From: an uncultured Victivallis sp. | GTDB taxonomy: Bacteria > Verrucomicrobiota > Lentisphaeria > Victivallales > Victivallaceae | Assembly: GCA_944389895.1 (NCBI GenBank) | Contig: CALXOA010000078.1 | Coordinates: 1 to 64,000, forward strand | DNA length: 64,000 bases | Reading direction: 5' to 3' | Shown here: positions 36,351 to 45,163 of the stretch, piece by piece | How positions within the stretch are numbered: the first letter of the stretch is position 1 | How the letters are laid out: every line of letters begins with the position of its first letter | Made by a program: the position numbers and the translations under genes | Notes under the pieces: model-generated | The model's database searches: none | What the model saw: only the letters and a program-made list of their open reading frames with translations | Told to the model about the DNA's origin: nothing

Positions 36351-37088
36351 ATGAAAAAACGTGGTTTTACTCTGATTGAGTTGCTCATCGTGATCGCGAT
36401 CATCGCCATCCTGGCGGCCATGTTGCTGCCGGCGCTGAACAAGGCCCGCGACAAGGCCCGGGGAATCAGCTGCCTCAGCAATCTGAAACAACTCGGTGCT
36501 GCAAATAACCTCTACAGTGTCGATTACAATGATCATGTGGTGATTCCCGGCTATGCTTCCACCGAGGTACTCTATCCACGGGACAATAATATCTGGGATG
36601 TGATGCTGAGCCGCTACATGAACTTCACAGGTACTTCCAACAACCAGAGTTTCCGATGCCCGCTGGATCCCAATGATCTTTACTACGGAGCTTCCCCTCG
36701 TTCCTACTGGATCAACGGATGGTGTCAAGATAACGGTGGGATGAAGGCCACGGAAACCGACAACTGTCGGACCAGCTATGCCCCGGGAGGGAAAAAACTC
36801 TCTTCGATCCGTAACGCTTCGCAACTGATTCTGTTTCTCTGCAAGGCTCTGCCGTCGAACGCCGATGCGGGAAGCCATTTTTCGCGCGCGGTGCGTTATG
36901 CAACCTTCTGGGAACAGCGTCACTGGTACTGCAGTCTGGTCAACGGTATCAGAGGGCAGGTCCAACATGGCGCGCTCGCATCGAACTACTGCTTCACCGA
37001 CGGTCACGCCGGTCTGCTCAGCGTCGGCGAAGAAATCGGCAACGTGAGAGTTCCGGTCGAGCGCCACTGGAAAGTCAACAAATTCTGA
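36351..37088 (+). CDS. Type IV pilin-like (pseudopilin) protein 4, H-X10-DG variant
   Basis: A 245-residue protein with leader MKKRG, classical cleavage site [21 protein letters not shown] and a globular domain ending [14 protein letters not shown], one residue longer than the usual H-X9-DG spacing. It is the only pilin-like protein here with the canonical Gly before Phe. AAGGAG lies 12 bases before the ATG. It is followed after 92 bases, with a stem-loop, by two GH5 genes and shares their strong promoter. Confidence 0.88.
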   Translation: MKKRGFTLIELLIVIAIIAILAAMLLPALNKARDKARGISCLSNLKQLGAANNLYSVDYNDHVVIPGYASTEVLYPRDNNIWDVMLSRYMNFTGTSNNQSFRCPLDPNDLYYGASPRSYWINGWCQDNGGMKATETDNCRTSYAPGGKKLSSIRNASQLILFLCKALPSNADAGSHFSRAVRYATFWEQRHWYCSLVNGIRGQVQHGALASNYCFTDGHAGLLSVGEEIGNVRVPVERHWKVNKF

Positions 37089-37135
37089 TTTTTCTACGGG
37101 GAATATACGTTCACCCCCGGCATGTAACAACAGAA

Positions 37136-37158
37136 GTCCGGTGGAACTCTGACCGGAC
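37136..37158 (+). other. Intercistronic stem-loop between pilin 4 and GH5 gene
   Basis: Perfect 7-bp stem GTCCGGT/ACCGGAC with a 9-base loop and no T-run. It could stabilise the upstream pilin message or partly attenuate the GH5 genes. Confidence 0.45.
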
Positions 37159-37180
37159 AGGAATTAAAAAAGGAGAGACG

Positions 37181-39106
37181 ATGATGCATTCCGCAGGGAT
37201 TCGGCATCTTTGTGCCGCCATGTTGCTGGCGGGTGGATTCGCAGTTGCGGCGGCGGACCGGGAACCCTCCGAGTACGCGGAAGATGTCGGCAAAGTTGCC
37301 GCCCGTTTCGAAGCACTGAAAGCGAAGGGCGGCGAATCCAAAGCTCCCGCCGGAATACTTGAGACGGCCCAGGATCGCGCCGCAGATAACGCGGTATATC
37401 CTCTGCTTTACTCCGCGAAAAAAAGGATGACCGGTGTGCTTGAGGACTGGAATGACATTCCTTTCGCCGGAAGAATCTCCTTTCTGAACACCAGCCACGC
37501 CACTTTGCCGGAAGGCCTCGAAGCGTATTTCAAAGCGTCTGTTTCCGACGATACGCTCTATCTTCTCGCCGTAGTCAAAGACAAGGTGCTGAATTTCGGC
37601 TTTCGCCCCGCTTACAACAGCGACTGTTTCGAGTTTTTCCTCGACCCGTTCTTTGCCCGGCGTACCACACCCGACGATTCGCATATCCAGGTTTTCGTGA
37701 CCGCAGCGGACCGGGAAGGAACGAAGTTCGCCGCAGAAGGAAAGATTCCGGTTGCGGTGAAACCGGTCCCCGTGCCCGGCGGGTGGGGTGTCGAAATGGC
37801 GATTCCGCTCGAGAACGACTACTTCAAGGCATCGGTTTACGACGGTCTGGCAATCGGATTCAATATCTGTTACAACAACAATGACAACGGTACCGCGCGA
37901 CAGCAGAAGATCGGCTGGAGCGGAATCGACCGGGACGACGGCTCCTGGAACAATCCCTCCCTGTTCGGCGTTCTTGAAGTGGTCCGGTCCGACGCCCGAT
38001 CGGTCATTCCGGTCAGGGAGGGCAAAGCGATCGAGCAGAACCGGCAGCGGCGCCGTGCCGGAGAGACCATTGCAGACCAGTCGATTCTCGCGAAATACCG
38101 TCCTTCTCCGGCAGTTGTACGCGGTTTTCAGTCGGGAAATCTCCGCGACGGGCAATCTTTCCGGGATATGGTGAATGACTGGGGAGCCAACGCGGTCCGA
38201 CTCCAACTTCACGGCGTCGGCCCACGGCCGACCTGGACCCCGGAGAATTTCCCGGTCTTTCTCGATCGCCTTGAGAAGATTGTACAGCAGGCCCGCGCAG
38301 CGGGGATCAAGGTGATTCCGGTCGCCTTCGAAGTTCCGTGTGAACTCGGCGGTCGGGAGATGTGGGAAGTCCCCGGTGTTGAGGAAGGTTTCCGGAAATA
38401 CTGGGTGGAAATTGCGCGGCGGCTCGCACCTTACCGGGATACGATCTGGGCCTATGACCTCTATAATGAACCTCTTGCCCGCGCCCAGCTGCCCTATGCG
38501 CCCGTCGAATGGCGACAGATGGCGCTCAACATCATCCGGGCGATCCGCGAAGTCGATCAGGAGTGCTGGATCGTCTACGAAGTCGGTCCCGGTGGAGGCT
38601 GGCGCGGCTTTGAAGACCTGACACCGCTGCCGGACCCGCGGATCATCTACAGTCTGCACTTCTACGAGCCGGGAGCGTTCACCCATCAGGGAATCGCCGC
38701 CACCCAGCTGCAGGATCCCGGGCTGCTTGCGAAAGCGCAGGAGGCAACCGGAGTGCGTTATCCGGGAGTGATCGGCGGAATCCGCTGGGACCGCGATCAT
38801 CTCGAAAAATCTCTTCAGCCGGTGATCGACTTCCAGAAGAAATACAATGTTCCGATTTTCGTGGGAGAGTTCAGCGTGATCGCCTGGGCTCCGGTCGAGT
38901 GTTCGACCCAATATCTGAAGGATGTCACCGGTATTTTCGACAAATACGGCTGGAGTTGGACTTATCATGCGTTCCGCGAATATCAGGGGTGGAGCCTTGA
39001 ACATGAGGATGGGGTGGTCCGCGCCAACGCAATGTTGAAAATCGTTCCGGAAAGCGCCCGCGGCAAAGTGATGAAGGAAGTTTTCAAACGCAATGTGAAA
39101 CAGTAG
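37181..39106 (+). CDS. Secreted GH5-type glycoside hydrolase with CBM9-like N-terminal domain
   Basis: A 641-residue exported endo-glycanase candidate. The signal peptide ends near residue 25 (AMLLAGGFAVAAA). Residues ~85-270 resemble a family 9 carbohydrate-binding/DOMON-type beta module (DSDCFEFFLDP-like YNSDCFEFFLDP). Residues ~310-620 are a GH5 TIM barrel with acid/base Glu430 in DLYNEP and nucleophile Glu563 in FVGEFSV. AAAGGAG precedes two adjacent ATGs (37181, 37184). Its catalytic domain is clearly paralogous to that of the next gene, which starts 16 bases downstream. Likely substrate: a beta-glucan, mannan or similar; family level only. Confidence 0.88.
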   Translation: MMHSAGIRHLCAAMLLAGGFAVAAADREPSEYAEDVGKVAARFEALKAKGGESKAPAGILETAQDRAADNAVYPLLYSAKKRMTGVLEDWNDIPFAGRISFLNTSHATLPEGLEAYFKASVSDDTLYLLAVVKDKVLNFGFRPAYNSDCFEFFLDPFFARRTTPDDSHIQVFVTAADREGTKFAAEGKIPVAVKPVPVPGGWGVEMAIPLENDYFKASVYDGLAIGFNICYNNNDNGTARQQKIGWSGIDRDDGSWNNPSLFGVLEVVRSDARSVIPVREGKAIEQNRQRRRAGETIADQSILAKYRPSPAVVRGFQSGNLRDGQSFRDMVNDWGANAVRLQLHGVGPRPTWTPENFPVFLDRLEKIVQQARAAGIKVIPVAFEVPCELGGREMWEVPGVEEGFRKYWVEIARRLAPYRDTIWAYDLYNEPLARAQLPYAPVEWRQMALNIIRAIREVDQECWIVYEVGPGGGWRGFEDLTPLPDPRIIYSLHFYEPGAFTHQGIAATQLQDPGLLAKAQEATGVRYPGVIGGIRWDRDHLEKSLQPVIDFQKKYNVPIFVGEFSVIAWAPVECSTQYLKDVTGIFDKYGWSWTYHAFREYQGWSLEHEDGVVRANAMLKIVPESARGKVMKEVFKRNVKQ

Positions 39107-39122
39107 GAAAGGAGTTTCCGTG

Positions 39123-41012
39123 ATGAAAAAACAACTGATCTGCCTGCTGGCGACGGCAGCGGCACTCCTGTGCGCCGCCGGAGAGCCTCTGGCCCCCGAA
39201 ATCGATGTCGCGTCGACGGCGAACTGGAGCAAAACCCGTGGAGCAACGTTCAAAGTAGAGGATGGCGCGGTCGTGATCGACGGTTCCGACTGGGACAGCA
39301 AGATTCTGCGCAACGTCATTCTGACGCCGGAAACCTTCTACACGCTGCGCGGCAGCGGTCGCGGCAAGACGATGGTACGACTGCAGACCGGCTGGGGAAC
39401 CGGCGATACGGTGGCTGGTTTGAATCTCTCCGGCGATGCATGGCGCGACGAAGAAATCAGGTTCCGGACCCCTGCCGGCAACGGCAGGTTCTCGTTGTCG
39501 ATCCAGGTCAACGCTGAGAAGGGAAGGGCGGAAGTGCGATCCCTCGAGTTGAGTCCGGTCATCGGGGATCAGGCGAAACTTTCCGTAACCTTCTCTCAGC
39601 AGAACATCTCTCTCTGGCAGAAAACCCGGGGGGTCACCTTCACGGTCGAAAATGATGCCGCCGTACTCGACGGGCGCGACTGGGACAGTAAGATCTACCG
39701 GAGCATCACTCTGCTGCCGGATACGCTCTACCGGGCCTCCGGAGTCGGTCGGGGTCAGGTGATCGCCCGGGTGTACAGCGACAACAAGCCGATCTGTCAG
39801 TTGAACCTGTCGGGAAAGGAGTGGTTCGACAACAACGTGAAGTTCCGGACCCCTGCGGGACAGGAAAAATTCTCACTGGTCATTCAGGTCAACGCTCCGA
39901 AAGGACGGGGTGAAGTCCGGATGCTGGAATTCATGCCGCTTGCCGGGGATCCCGACAAGGTGGAACTCGATCCCGCCCGTCTGCGCGCCAACCGGCCGGA
40001 GCCGGAAATCGTTCGCGGATTCATGGTCGGCGGTTTTGACACGGCAGCAGCGGAAGCAATCCGCAAATGGGGCGGCAATGTGATCCGCCTGCAGATTTCC
40101 CCGATCGGATTCGCCAGAGGACGCGGAACCGACTGGGAGAGCGCCTGGCCCGCCTATCTTGACGACATTGAGAAGAAGGTCGGGATCGCCCGCGACCATG
40201 GCCTCAAAGTCGTGATCGACCTGCACGGTGCGCCGATGCCGGGAGTGCGCGGTGACTACACGGAAATGTGGGTTCACCCGGACCTCGAAAAAAATTTCCT
40301 GAAGGTATGGCGCGATCTCGCAACCCGCTTGAAACCCTATTCCGATACGATCTGGGGATACGACCTCTATAACGAACCGCTGGACCGGAACCAGCTTCCG
40401 GCCGCGCCGAAGGAGTGGCGTCCGCTGGCGCTCAAACTCCTGAAGGCGATCCGTGAAATCGATCCGGAAGTCTGGATTATCTTCGAACCGGGGCCGGGAG
40501 GCGGCTCCGGCGGGTTGCGCGGAATGTATCCCCTGCCCGACTACCGGGTGATTTACAGCACCCACTTCTACACGCCCCATGAGTTCACGCATCAGGGCAT
40601 CCTGAACATCGCCGGGACCGATCTGGCCCGGGCGCTTGAAAAGATCAATGTCAAATATCCGGGCGAAATCAACGGCCGGATGTATGACAAGGCTGCCCTC
40701 GAACGGAGTTTGAAGGAGGTTGATGATTTCCTTGCAAAATATCCGGTTCCCTATTATATCGGGGAATTCAGCGTGGTGCGCTGGGCGCCGGAGGGTTCCG
40801 GCGAGCAGTATCTCAAAGATGTGATCGAGCTCTTCGAGGAGCGCAACTGGAGCTGGAGCTACCATGCGTTCCGCGAGTTCCATGGCTGGAGCCTCGAACA
40901 TGACGGTCAATACTGGATGCCCGGCATGCCGGAACCGAAACGTGTCGGAGATTCTCCCCGCGGCGCCGTGGTACGGGAGTTCCTGAAACGGAATCCGCAG
41001 CCGGAAAACTGA
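39123..41012 (+). CDS. Secreted GH5-type glycoside hydrolase with two tandem CBM-like domains
   Basis: A 629-residue exported enzyme. Signal peptide MKKQLICLLATAAALLCAAG; then two homologous beta modules of about 115 residues each (residues ~30-140 and ~155-270), marked by KTRGATFKVEDG / KTRGVTFTVEND and DWDSKI in both; then a GH5 barrel with acid/base Glu418 in DLYNEP and nucleophile Glu548 in YIGEFSV. ATG 39123 has AAAGGAG 9 bases upstream; the GTG just before it is a worse start. Catalytic domain paralogous to the preceding gene, with which it forms an operon. Confidence 0.9.
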   Translation: MKKQLICLLATAAALLCAAGEPLAPEIDVASTANWSKTRGATFKVEDGAVVIDGSDWDSKILRNVILTPETFYTLRGSGRGKTMVRLQTGWGTGDTVAGLNLSGDAWRDEEIRFRTPAGNGRFSLSIQVNAEKGRAEVRSLELSPVIGDQAKLSVTFSQQNISLWQKTRGVTFTVENDAAVLDGRDWDSKIYRSITLLPDTLYRASGVGRGQVIARVYSDNKPICQLNLSGKEWFDNNVKFRTPAGQEKFSLVIQVNAPKGRGEVRMLEFMPLAGDPDKVELDPARLRANRPEPEIVRGFMVGGFDTAAAEAIRKWGGNVIRLQISPIGFARGRGTDWESAWPAYLDDIEKKVGIARDHGLKVVIDLHGAPMPGVRGDYTEMWVHPDLEKNFLKVWRDLATRLKPYSDTIWGYDLYNEPLDRNQLPAAPKEWRPLALKLLKAIREIDPEVWIIFEPGPGGGSGGLRGMYPLPDYRVIYSTHFYTPHEFTHQGILNIAGTDLARALEKINVKYPGEINGRMYDKAALERSLKEVDDFLAKYPVPYYIGEFSVVRWAPEGSGEQYLKDVIELFEERNWSWSYHAFREFHGWSLEHDGQYWMPGMPEPKRVGDSPRGAVVREFLKRNPQPEN

Positions 41013-41039
41013 CCATTTTCTGCTGATTTTGCTCTGTGG

Positions 41040-41071
41040 TTTCCGGCGGAAAGGTTGCATTCCGCCGGAAA
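41040..41071 (+). other. Perfect 12-bp hairpin between GH5 and PPK2 genes
   Basis: TTTCCGGCGGAA (41040-41051), loop AGGTTGCA, TTCCGCCGGAAA (41060-41071). No T-run follows, so it is not a textbook terminator, but its position 27 bases after the GH5 stop suggests 3'-end formation or mRNA stabilisation. Confidence 0.55.
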
Positions 41072-41148
41072 TGGTGATACGTTGGCTTCGTACTCCGCCG
41101 CCGCGGGGCATGAGGTTTTGCGATCCGGCGGGGGAGAGGAGGCAGAAC

Positions 41149-41994
41149 ATGAATTTCAGAAAGAAGTTCGCAGTCCGAACCGGTGATCGAATCAAACTCT
41201 CGGAGTTCGATCCTGACGAGAATTTCGACCTGTCGAAGAACGAGGACACCGCCGAGCTGATCCGTAAGTACACGAAGCAGTTGACGGAGTACCAGTTCCG
41301 ACTCTATGCCGAAAACCGGCGATCCCTGCTGATCGTCCTGCAGGGAATGGATGCCGCCGGCAAAGACGGGGTGATCAACCATGTCCTCGCCCCGATGAAT
41401 CCGCTGGGATGCCGTTGCCAGTCGTTCAAGACCCCGACCGAGCTGGAGCTTGCCCACGATTTCCTCTGGCGGATCCACGCAGCGGCGCCGCGCCGCGGAG
41501 AAGTCGTGATCTTCAACCGTTCCCACTACGAGGATGTGCTGATCCAGCGGGTTCACGGCATCGTTCCGGAAAAAGTCTGGCGGGAACGCTATGATTTCAT
41601 CAACGATTTCGAGCGGCTTCTCGCCCGTAACAACGTTACGATCGTCAAGTTCTTTCTTCATATCAGCAGGGAGGAGCAACTCAAACGGTTCAAGCAGCGG
41701 CTCGAGGATCCGGGGCGCAACTGGAAGATCAGCGAAAGCGACTACTCCGAACGGAAATACTGGGACGATTACCAGCAGGCGTTCGAGGATGCGATCAACC
41801 ACTGCAGTTTCGATCATGCGCCGTGGTATGTGATCCCCTCGAACCACAAGTTCTTCCGGAATCTCGCGGTATCGGAGATTCTCGTCGACACCTTGGGGGA
41901 GATGGATCTTGAAATGCCTCCCTGCAAAGTAGATCTGGCGGAAATCCGTGAAGAGTATAGGAAGGCGAAAGAGGAAGAAGAAAAAAAGCGATGA
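41149..41994 (+). CDS. Polyphosphate kinase 2 (PPK2) family protein
   Basis: A 281-residue cytoplasmic kinase using polyphosphate to phosphorylate nucleotides. Walker A region QGMDAAGKDGVINHV and Walker B/lid region FNRSHYEDVLIQRVH are classic PPK2 motifs, and KFFLHISREEQLKRFKQRLEDPGRNWKI is the following conserved segment. ATG 41149 (MNFRKKF) has GAGAGGAGG upstream. Length fits single-domain PPK2 enzymes acting on NMP or NDP; which one cannot be read here. The Lys/Glu-rich tail is charged. It appears to be a single-gene unit. Confidence 0.93.
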   Translation: MNFRKKFAVRTGDRIKLSEFDPDENFDLSKNEDTAELIRKYTKQLTEYQFRLYAENRRSLLIVLQGMDAAGKDGVINHVLAPMNPLGCRCQSFKTPTELELAHDFLWRIHAAAPRRGEVVIFNRSHYEDVLIQRVHGIVPEKVWRERYDFINDFERLLARNNVTIVKFFLHISREEQLKRFKQRLEDPGRNWKISESDYSERKYWDDYQQAFEDAINHCSFDHAPWYVIPSNHKFFRNLAVSEILVDTLGEMDLEMPPCKVDLAEIREEYRKAKEEEEKKR

Positions 41995-42168
41995 TTTCCG
42001 TTGCGGGAATGGTTTTTTCCGTGATTTTGTGAAAAAAATATGGTAAAAAGCATAATTATGATTTGATTTTTTCATTTCCGGGCATAAAATAACACAAGGG
42101 TTTGCGGGAGCTTCAACGAAAACAAGGCTTCCGTCATGATTAATTCAAACAAGGGGAATGGATAGAAA

Positions 42169-42918
42169 ATGGAAATTGTATATGGCGCAATAATGGTGCT
42201 GGCCTTGATCGGAATGATTATCTGCAGCAAGAAGCAGAAGACCAATCCGGCGATGCAGCCGGTTGCCTTTGTGCTCTTCATCGTCATCGTGATCGGCGCG
42301 ATCATGCTGCTCAAGACGATGGGAATCTTCGGCGGCCAGAGCTCTCTGCTCAGCAACGAGCTTGCGTTCTATACCTCTCAGGGCAACAAGGTCGGTAAGT
42401 TCTTCGCCCAGCAGAATCCCGGCAAGAAAATTCTGCTGTTGACTGATCCCGGTTTTGAAAACAACGACAACGTCAAGAGCCTGATCGATGCGATCAAGGC
42501 CGGTTACGGTTCGGACAATGTGGTCGCCGACACCATCACGCTGGCCAATCAGGAAGAGACTCCGATGCCGCTTTACATGTTGATGAAGGCGAAGGATTTC
42601 GATGCGGCTCTCGAGAAGCACTCCGATGTCCAGATCGTGATCTCCACCATCGGTCTGCCGACTGATGTGCGCAACCTGAAGTATTGGAAGACTCCTGCGG
42701 AACAGCGTCCGCTCCTCTTCCTGCTCGGTCTTCCCTCGGGTCGGATTGAAGGGCTCGCCGATGTCATCAAGAAGGGTGATATCGCCGGTGTCGTGATTTC
42801 GAATCCGGAAGCCAAGTACGATGTCCCGGCTCCGCGGGATCCGGAAGAAGCGTTCGCGATTCGTTACATTCTCGTCAGTAAAGAGAATGTCGACGCCAAC
42901 AAGGAAAACCTGAACTGA
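42169..42918 (+). CDS. Unrecognised membrane protein with soluble alpha/beta domain
   Basis: A 249-residue protein with two N-terminal hydrophobic segments (residues ~3-20 and ~30-50), then a soluble domain with alternating strands and helices (KKILLLTDPGF, VQIVISTIGLP, RPLLFLLGLP, IAGVVISNP), resembling a Rossmann-like or periplasmic-binding fold. I recognise no family. AAGGGG lies shortly before the ATG. A strong terminator follows at once, so it is transcribed alone. Unusually regular codon use suggests good expression. Confidence 0.75.
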   Translation: MEIVYGAIMVLALIGMIICSKKQKTNPAMQPVAFVLFIVIVIGAIMLLKTMGIFGGQSSLLSNELAFYTSQGNKVGKFFAQQNPGKKILLLTDPGFENNDNVKSLIDAIKAGYGSDNVVADTITLANQEETPMPLYMLMKAKDFDAALEKHSDVQIVISTIGLPTDVRNLKYWKTPAEQRPLLFLLGLPSGRIEGLADVIKKGDIAGVVISNPEAKYDVPAPRDPEEAFAIRYILVSKENVDANKENLN

Positions 42919-42940
42919 GTTTTCGATCGATTGATTCCCA

Positions 42941-42974
42941 ATCCGGAAGGCAATAATGCCTCCCGGATTTTTTT
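42941..42974 (+). terminator. Terminator of the 42169 membrane-protein gene
   Basis: ATCCGGAAGGCA/ATAA/TGCCTCCCGGAT forms a 12-bp stem with one mismatch, followed by a T-run ending at 42974. Confidence 0.9.
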
Positions 42975-43058
42975 GTCTTCCTCCACCCCCTCTCTCGCGA
43001 GGGTCCGGAAGAGAAGAAGAATATTTCTGGTTTCCCCAAAAACGGCTCTGCAGGAAAC

Positions 43059-43904
43059 TTACGATGGATTTTGCTGCCGCCGGATCATGTTTTTCGGGGA
43101 ACAGCCGTAGAATCGCTTGAAGATCTTCGAATAATAAAATTCGTTGGAAAATCCGACTTCAGGGGCTATATTCTTCAGACGCTTTCCGTTTCGCAGCAGA
43201 GGAAGTGATTGTTCCACACGAATGCGCAGCAGCGTATCAAACACTGTTTCTCCGGTCTCCTGCCGATAACGGTGTGAGAGACCGGATTCGCTGACACCAA
43301 GTTTCAGTGCAACCCCCTTCATCGTAATCCGCTGCCGGAAATTCTGTTCCAGGTACTCTCTGACCCGCCTGCTCAGAGATCCCCCGGCAACCGAAGATTC
43401 TCCAAGGTCGTAGAGATAATCGGGAGATCCGGGCGGCGGCAGATGTTCCAGCAGATCGAGCAGTTCGCAAAAGAAGGCGGAACTTTCCCGGTAACCGCGG
43501 CTTCCCCTCGCGGCGGCAGCGGCGGCATTCTGAAGCAGTTTCTGGATTTTTCGCTCCGGATCGAGAATACGCGCAAACCCACCGGAGTTTTCAGTTGCTT
43601 TCCGCAGAAGAGGATTTTCTCCGGCGAAAAGAAGATAAGCGGAGTGATATTTCAACAACTTTCCCCGAAGATCCTCCTCATATTTCCGCCCCGGCGGATA
43701 GAGATGTCCGATCCCCCCCGGCCGCGGCAACCAGGGGGTCAATTCGGTTCTGGTCGGCATGCAATCGGTAACGGAATAATCCAGCACCCATAACTCCGGA
43801 TGTCGGCAATGGTTGACATAAGGAGTACAGATCCGGGTCTCCTCATCCATCACCGAAACGAGGGTCATCGATGGAGGAATCTGTGTGAAATGAAATCCGG
43901 GCAT
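43059..43904 (-). CDS. AraC-family transcriptional regulator (glycyl radical enzyme locus)
   Basis: A 281-residue AraC-family protein. The N-terminal ~170 residues form an unusual sensor region without a clear cupin motif; the C-terminal double helix-turn-helix is clear (residues ~185-278, RITMKGVALKLGVSESGLSHRYRQ and RLKNIAPEVGFSNEFYYSKIF). GGAG lies just upstream of the ATG. It is divergent from the dehydrogenase-hydrolase-glycyl radical enzyme operon, and three TTTTGCAG repeats occupy the shared region. It is presumably the substrate sensor of that operon. Confidence 0.9.
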   Translation of the reverse strand: MPGFHFTQIPPSMTLVSVMDEETRICTPYVNHCRHPELWVLDYSVTDCMPTRTELTPWLPRPGGIGHLYPPGRKYEEDLRGKLLKYHSAYLLFAGENPLLRKATENSGGFARILDPERKIQKLLQNAAAAAARGSRGYRESSAFFCELLDLLEHLPPPGSPDYLYDLGESSVAGGSLSRRVREYLEQNFRQRITMKGVALKLGVSESGLSHRYRQETGETVFDTLLRIRVEQSLPLLRNGKRLKNIAPEVGFSNEFYYSKIFKRFYGCSPKNMIRRQQNPS

Positions 43905-43918
43905 TGCATTCTCCGGTT

Positions 43919-43984
43919 TTTTGCAGAATCGTATATGTTTTTGCAGTTTTGCAGATTCACAATGGAGCTGTTTTCACATATAAT
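43919..43984 (+). promoter_or_regulatory. Promoter with TTTTGCAG repeats for the glycyl radical enzyme operon
   Basis: TTTTGCAG occurs at 43919-43926, 43939-43946 and 43947-43954; the first and third extend to TTTTGCAG(A/A)(A/T)TC, 28 bases apart. Directly after them come TTCACA (43956-43961), 17 bases, and TATAAT (43979-43984). Repeats abutting the -35 suit activation by the divergent AraC protein. Confidence 0.6.
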
Positions 43985-44035
43985 ATATCATGTTCCCTGT
44001 AAAATCAAGGTAAGAACGGAACCGGGAGGCTGGTG

Positions 44036-45142
44036 ATGAAAAAGAGATGTGCGGTGTTCCACGGAGCAGGCAGAGAGTTTGAAATCCGGGAGTTCGAGGT
44101 TGCAAAACCGGCGGGAGACGCCGTCGGTCTGAAACTCGTATCCAGCGGAATCTGCGGAACAGATGTCCACATTCATCAGGGATTCCTCAAAATGCCGGAT
44201 TTTCCACTGATCATCGGCCATGAATTTATCGGCGAGATCGACGCTGTGGGGCCTGAAGCGGCGACCGATGCGCTCGGACGGCAGTTGCATATCGGAGACA
44301 GGGTCGTGGCGTGTGTCGCCATACCCTGTGGGAAATGCTTCAACTGCCTGCGTGGAGAAACCGCGAGCTGCCTCGCTTTCGGCGTAACATACGCGCGTAA
44401 CGTAGAAGAAGAACCTCACTTCCACGGCGGTTTTTCGGAATACCTCTTTTCTCCTGCGAAAAACCTTGTCCGGATTCCGGAAGGAGTGGATCCCTTCGCC
44501 GCTGCGGCGTTTCCCTGCGGCGGTCCGACGGTGATCCGTTCCTGTGCCTATGGCGGAGGATTGGAAAAAGAGGAGATCGTCGTCGTTCAGGGAAACGGCT
44601 CTCTCGGGTTATTCGCCCTCGCCTGGGCGAAATCGCAGGGATGCCGTGTGATCATGATCGGATCCGCCGCAAATCCGCAACGCATGGAGTTGACCCGTCT
44701 GCTGAATCCGGATCTTTTCTTCGATTACCGCGGAAACACTCCGGAGGAAATCCGGGAAAAAATCATGACGTATGCCACCGACCTGAAGCGGGGTGACGGC
44801 GCGGATGTCGTAATGGAGACAAGCGGGTCGGCGGATGCGTTTCCATTCGGGTTGACGCTTCTGCGGACCCGGGGACGTTATTTCGTGCCGGGACAATATT
44901 CCGACCGCGGCCCGGTATCCATTCCGCCTCATATGATCACCTTCCGCGCACTTCGGATCCTCGGAAGCGGACAATATACGATGGCGGATATCGGAACCTA
45001 TCTCGGCTTCCTGGCCGAACACCCTGATTTACAGACGATTTTCCGCAAGCTGGTCGGCAAATACCGTGTGGATGAGGCCAACCGCGCCATGGCGGACGCC
45101 GCTGCCGGAAATGTCGTCAAAGCGGTTTTTGCGGATTTTTGA
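44036..45142 (+). CDS. Zinc-dependent alcohol dehydrogenase, MDR family
   Basis: A 368-residue medium-chain dehydrogenase. Catalytic zinc ligands are in SSGICGTDVHIH and PLIIGHEFIGEI, the structural zinc cluster in CGKCFNCLRGETASC, and the NAD(P) loop in VVVQGNGSLGLFAL (GxGxxG). It oxidises or reduces an alcohol/aldehyde pair in the cytoplasm. ATG 44036 has GGGAGG 6 bases upstream; the preceding GTG is less likely. First gene of the operon with the hydrolase-glycyl radical enzyme, it may reduce an aldehyde released by that enzyme or prepare its substrate (inference). Confidence 0.92.
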   Translation: MKKRCAVFHGAGREFEIREFEVAKPAGDAVGLKLVSSGICGTDVHIHQGFLKMPDFPLIIGHEFIGEIDAVGPEAATDALGRQLHIGDRVVACVAIPCGKCFNCLRGETASCLAFGVTYARNVEEEPHFHGGFSEYLFSPAKNLVRIPEGVDPFAAAAFPCGGPTVIRSCAYGGGLEKEEIVVVQGNGSLGLFALAWAKSQGCRVIMIGSAANPQRMELTRLLNPDLFFDYRGNTPEEIREKIMTYATDLKRGDGADVVMETSGSADAFPFGLTLLRTRGRYFVPGQYSDRGPVSIPPHMITFRALRILGSGQYTMADIGTYLGFLAEHPDLQTIFRKLVGKYRVDEANRAMADAAAGNVVKAVFADF

Positions 45143-45163
45143 TCCGGGGGGAGAGCTCTTTCC

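Noticed and set aside
37094-39319. 741-codon open frame on the minus strand
   Set aside because: It is the antisense shadow of the GH5 gene 37181-39106, with Arg-rich, family-less sequence. The same holds for long antisense frames at 10503-12140, 13815-15371, 39873-41273, 5818-7056 and 32959-34755.
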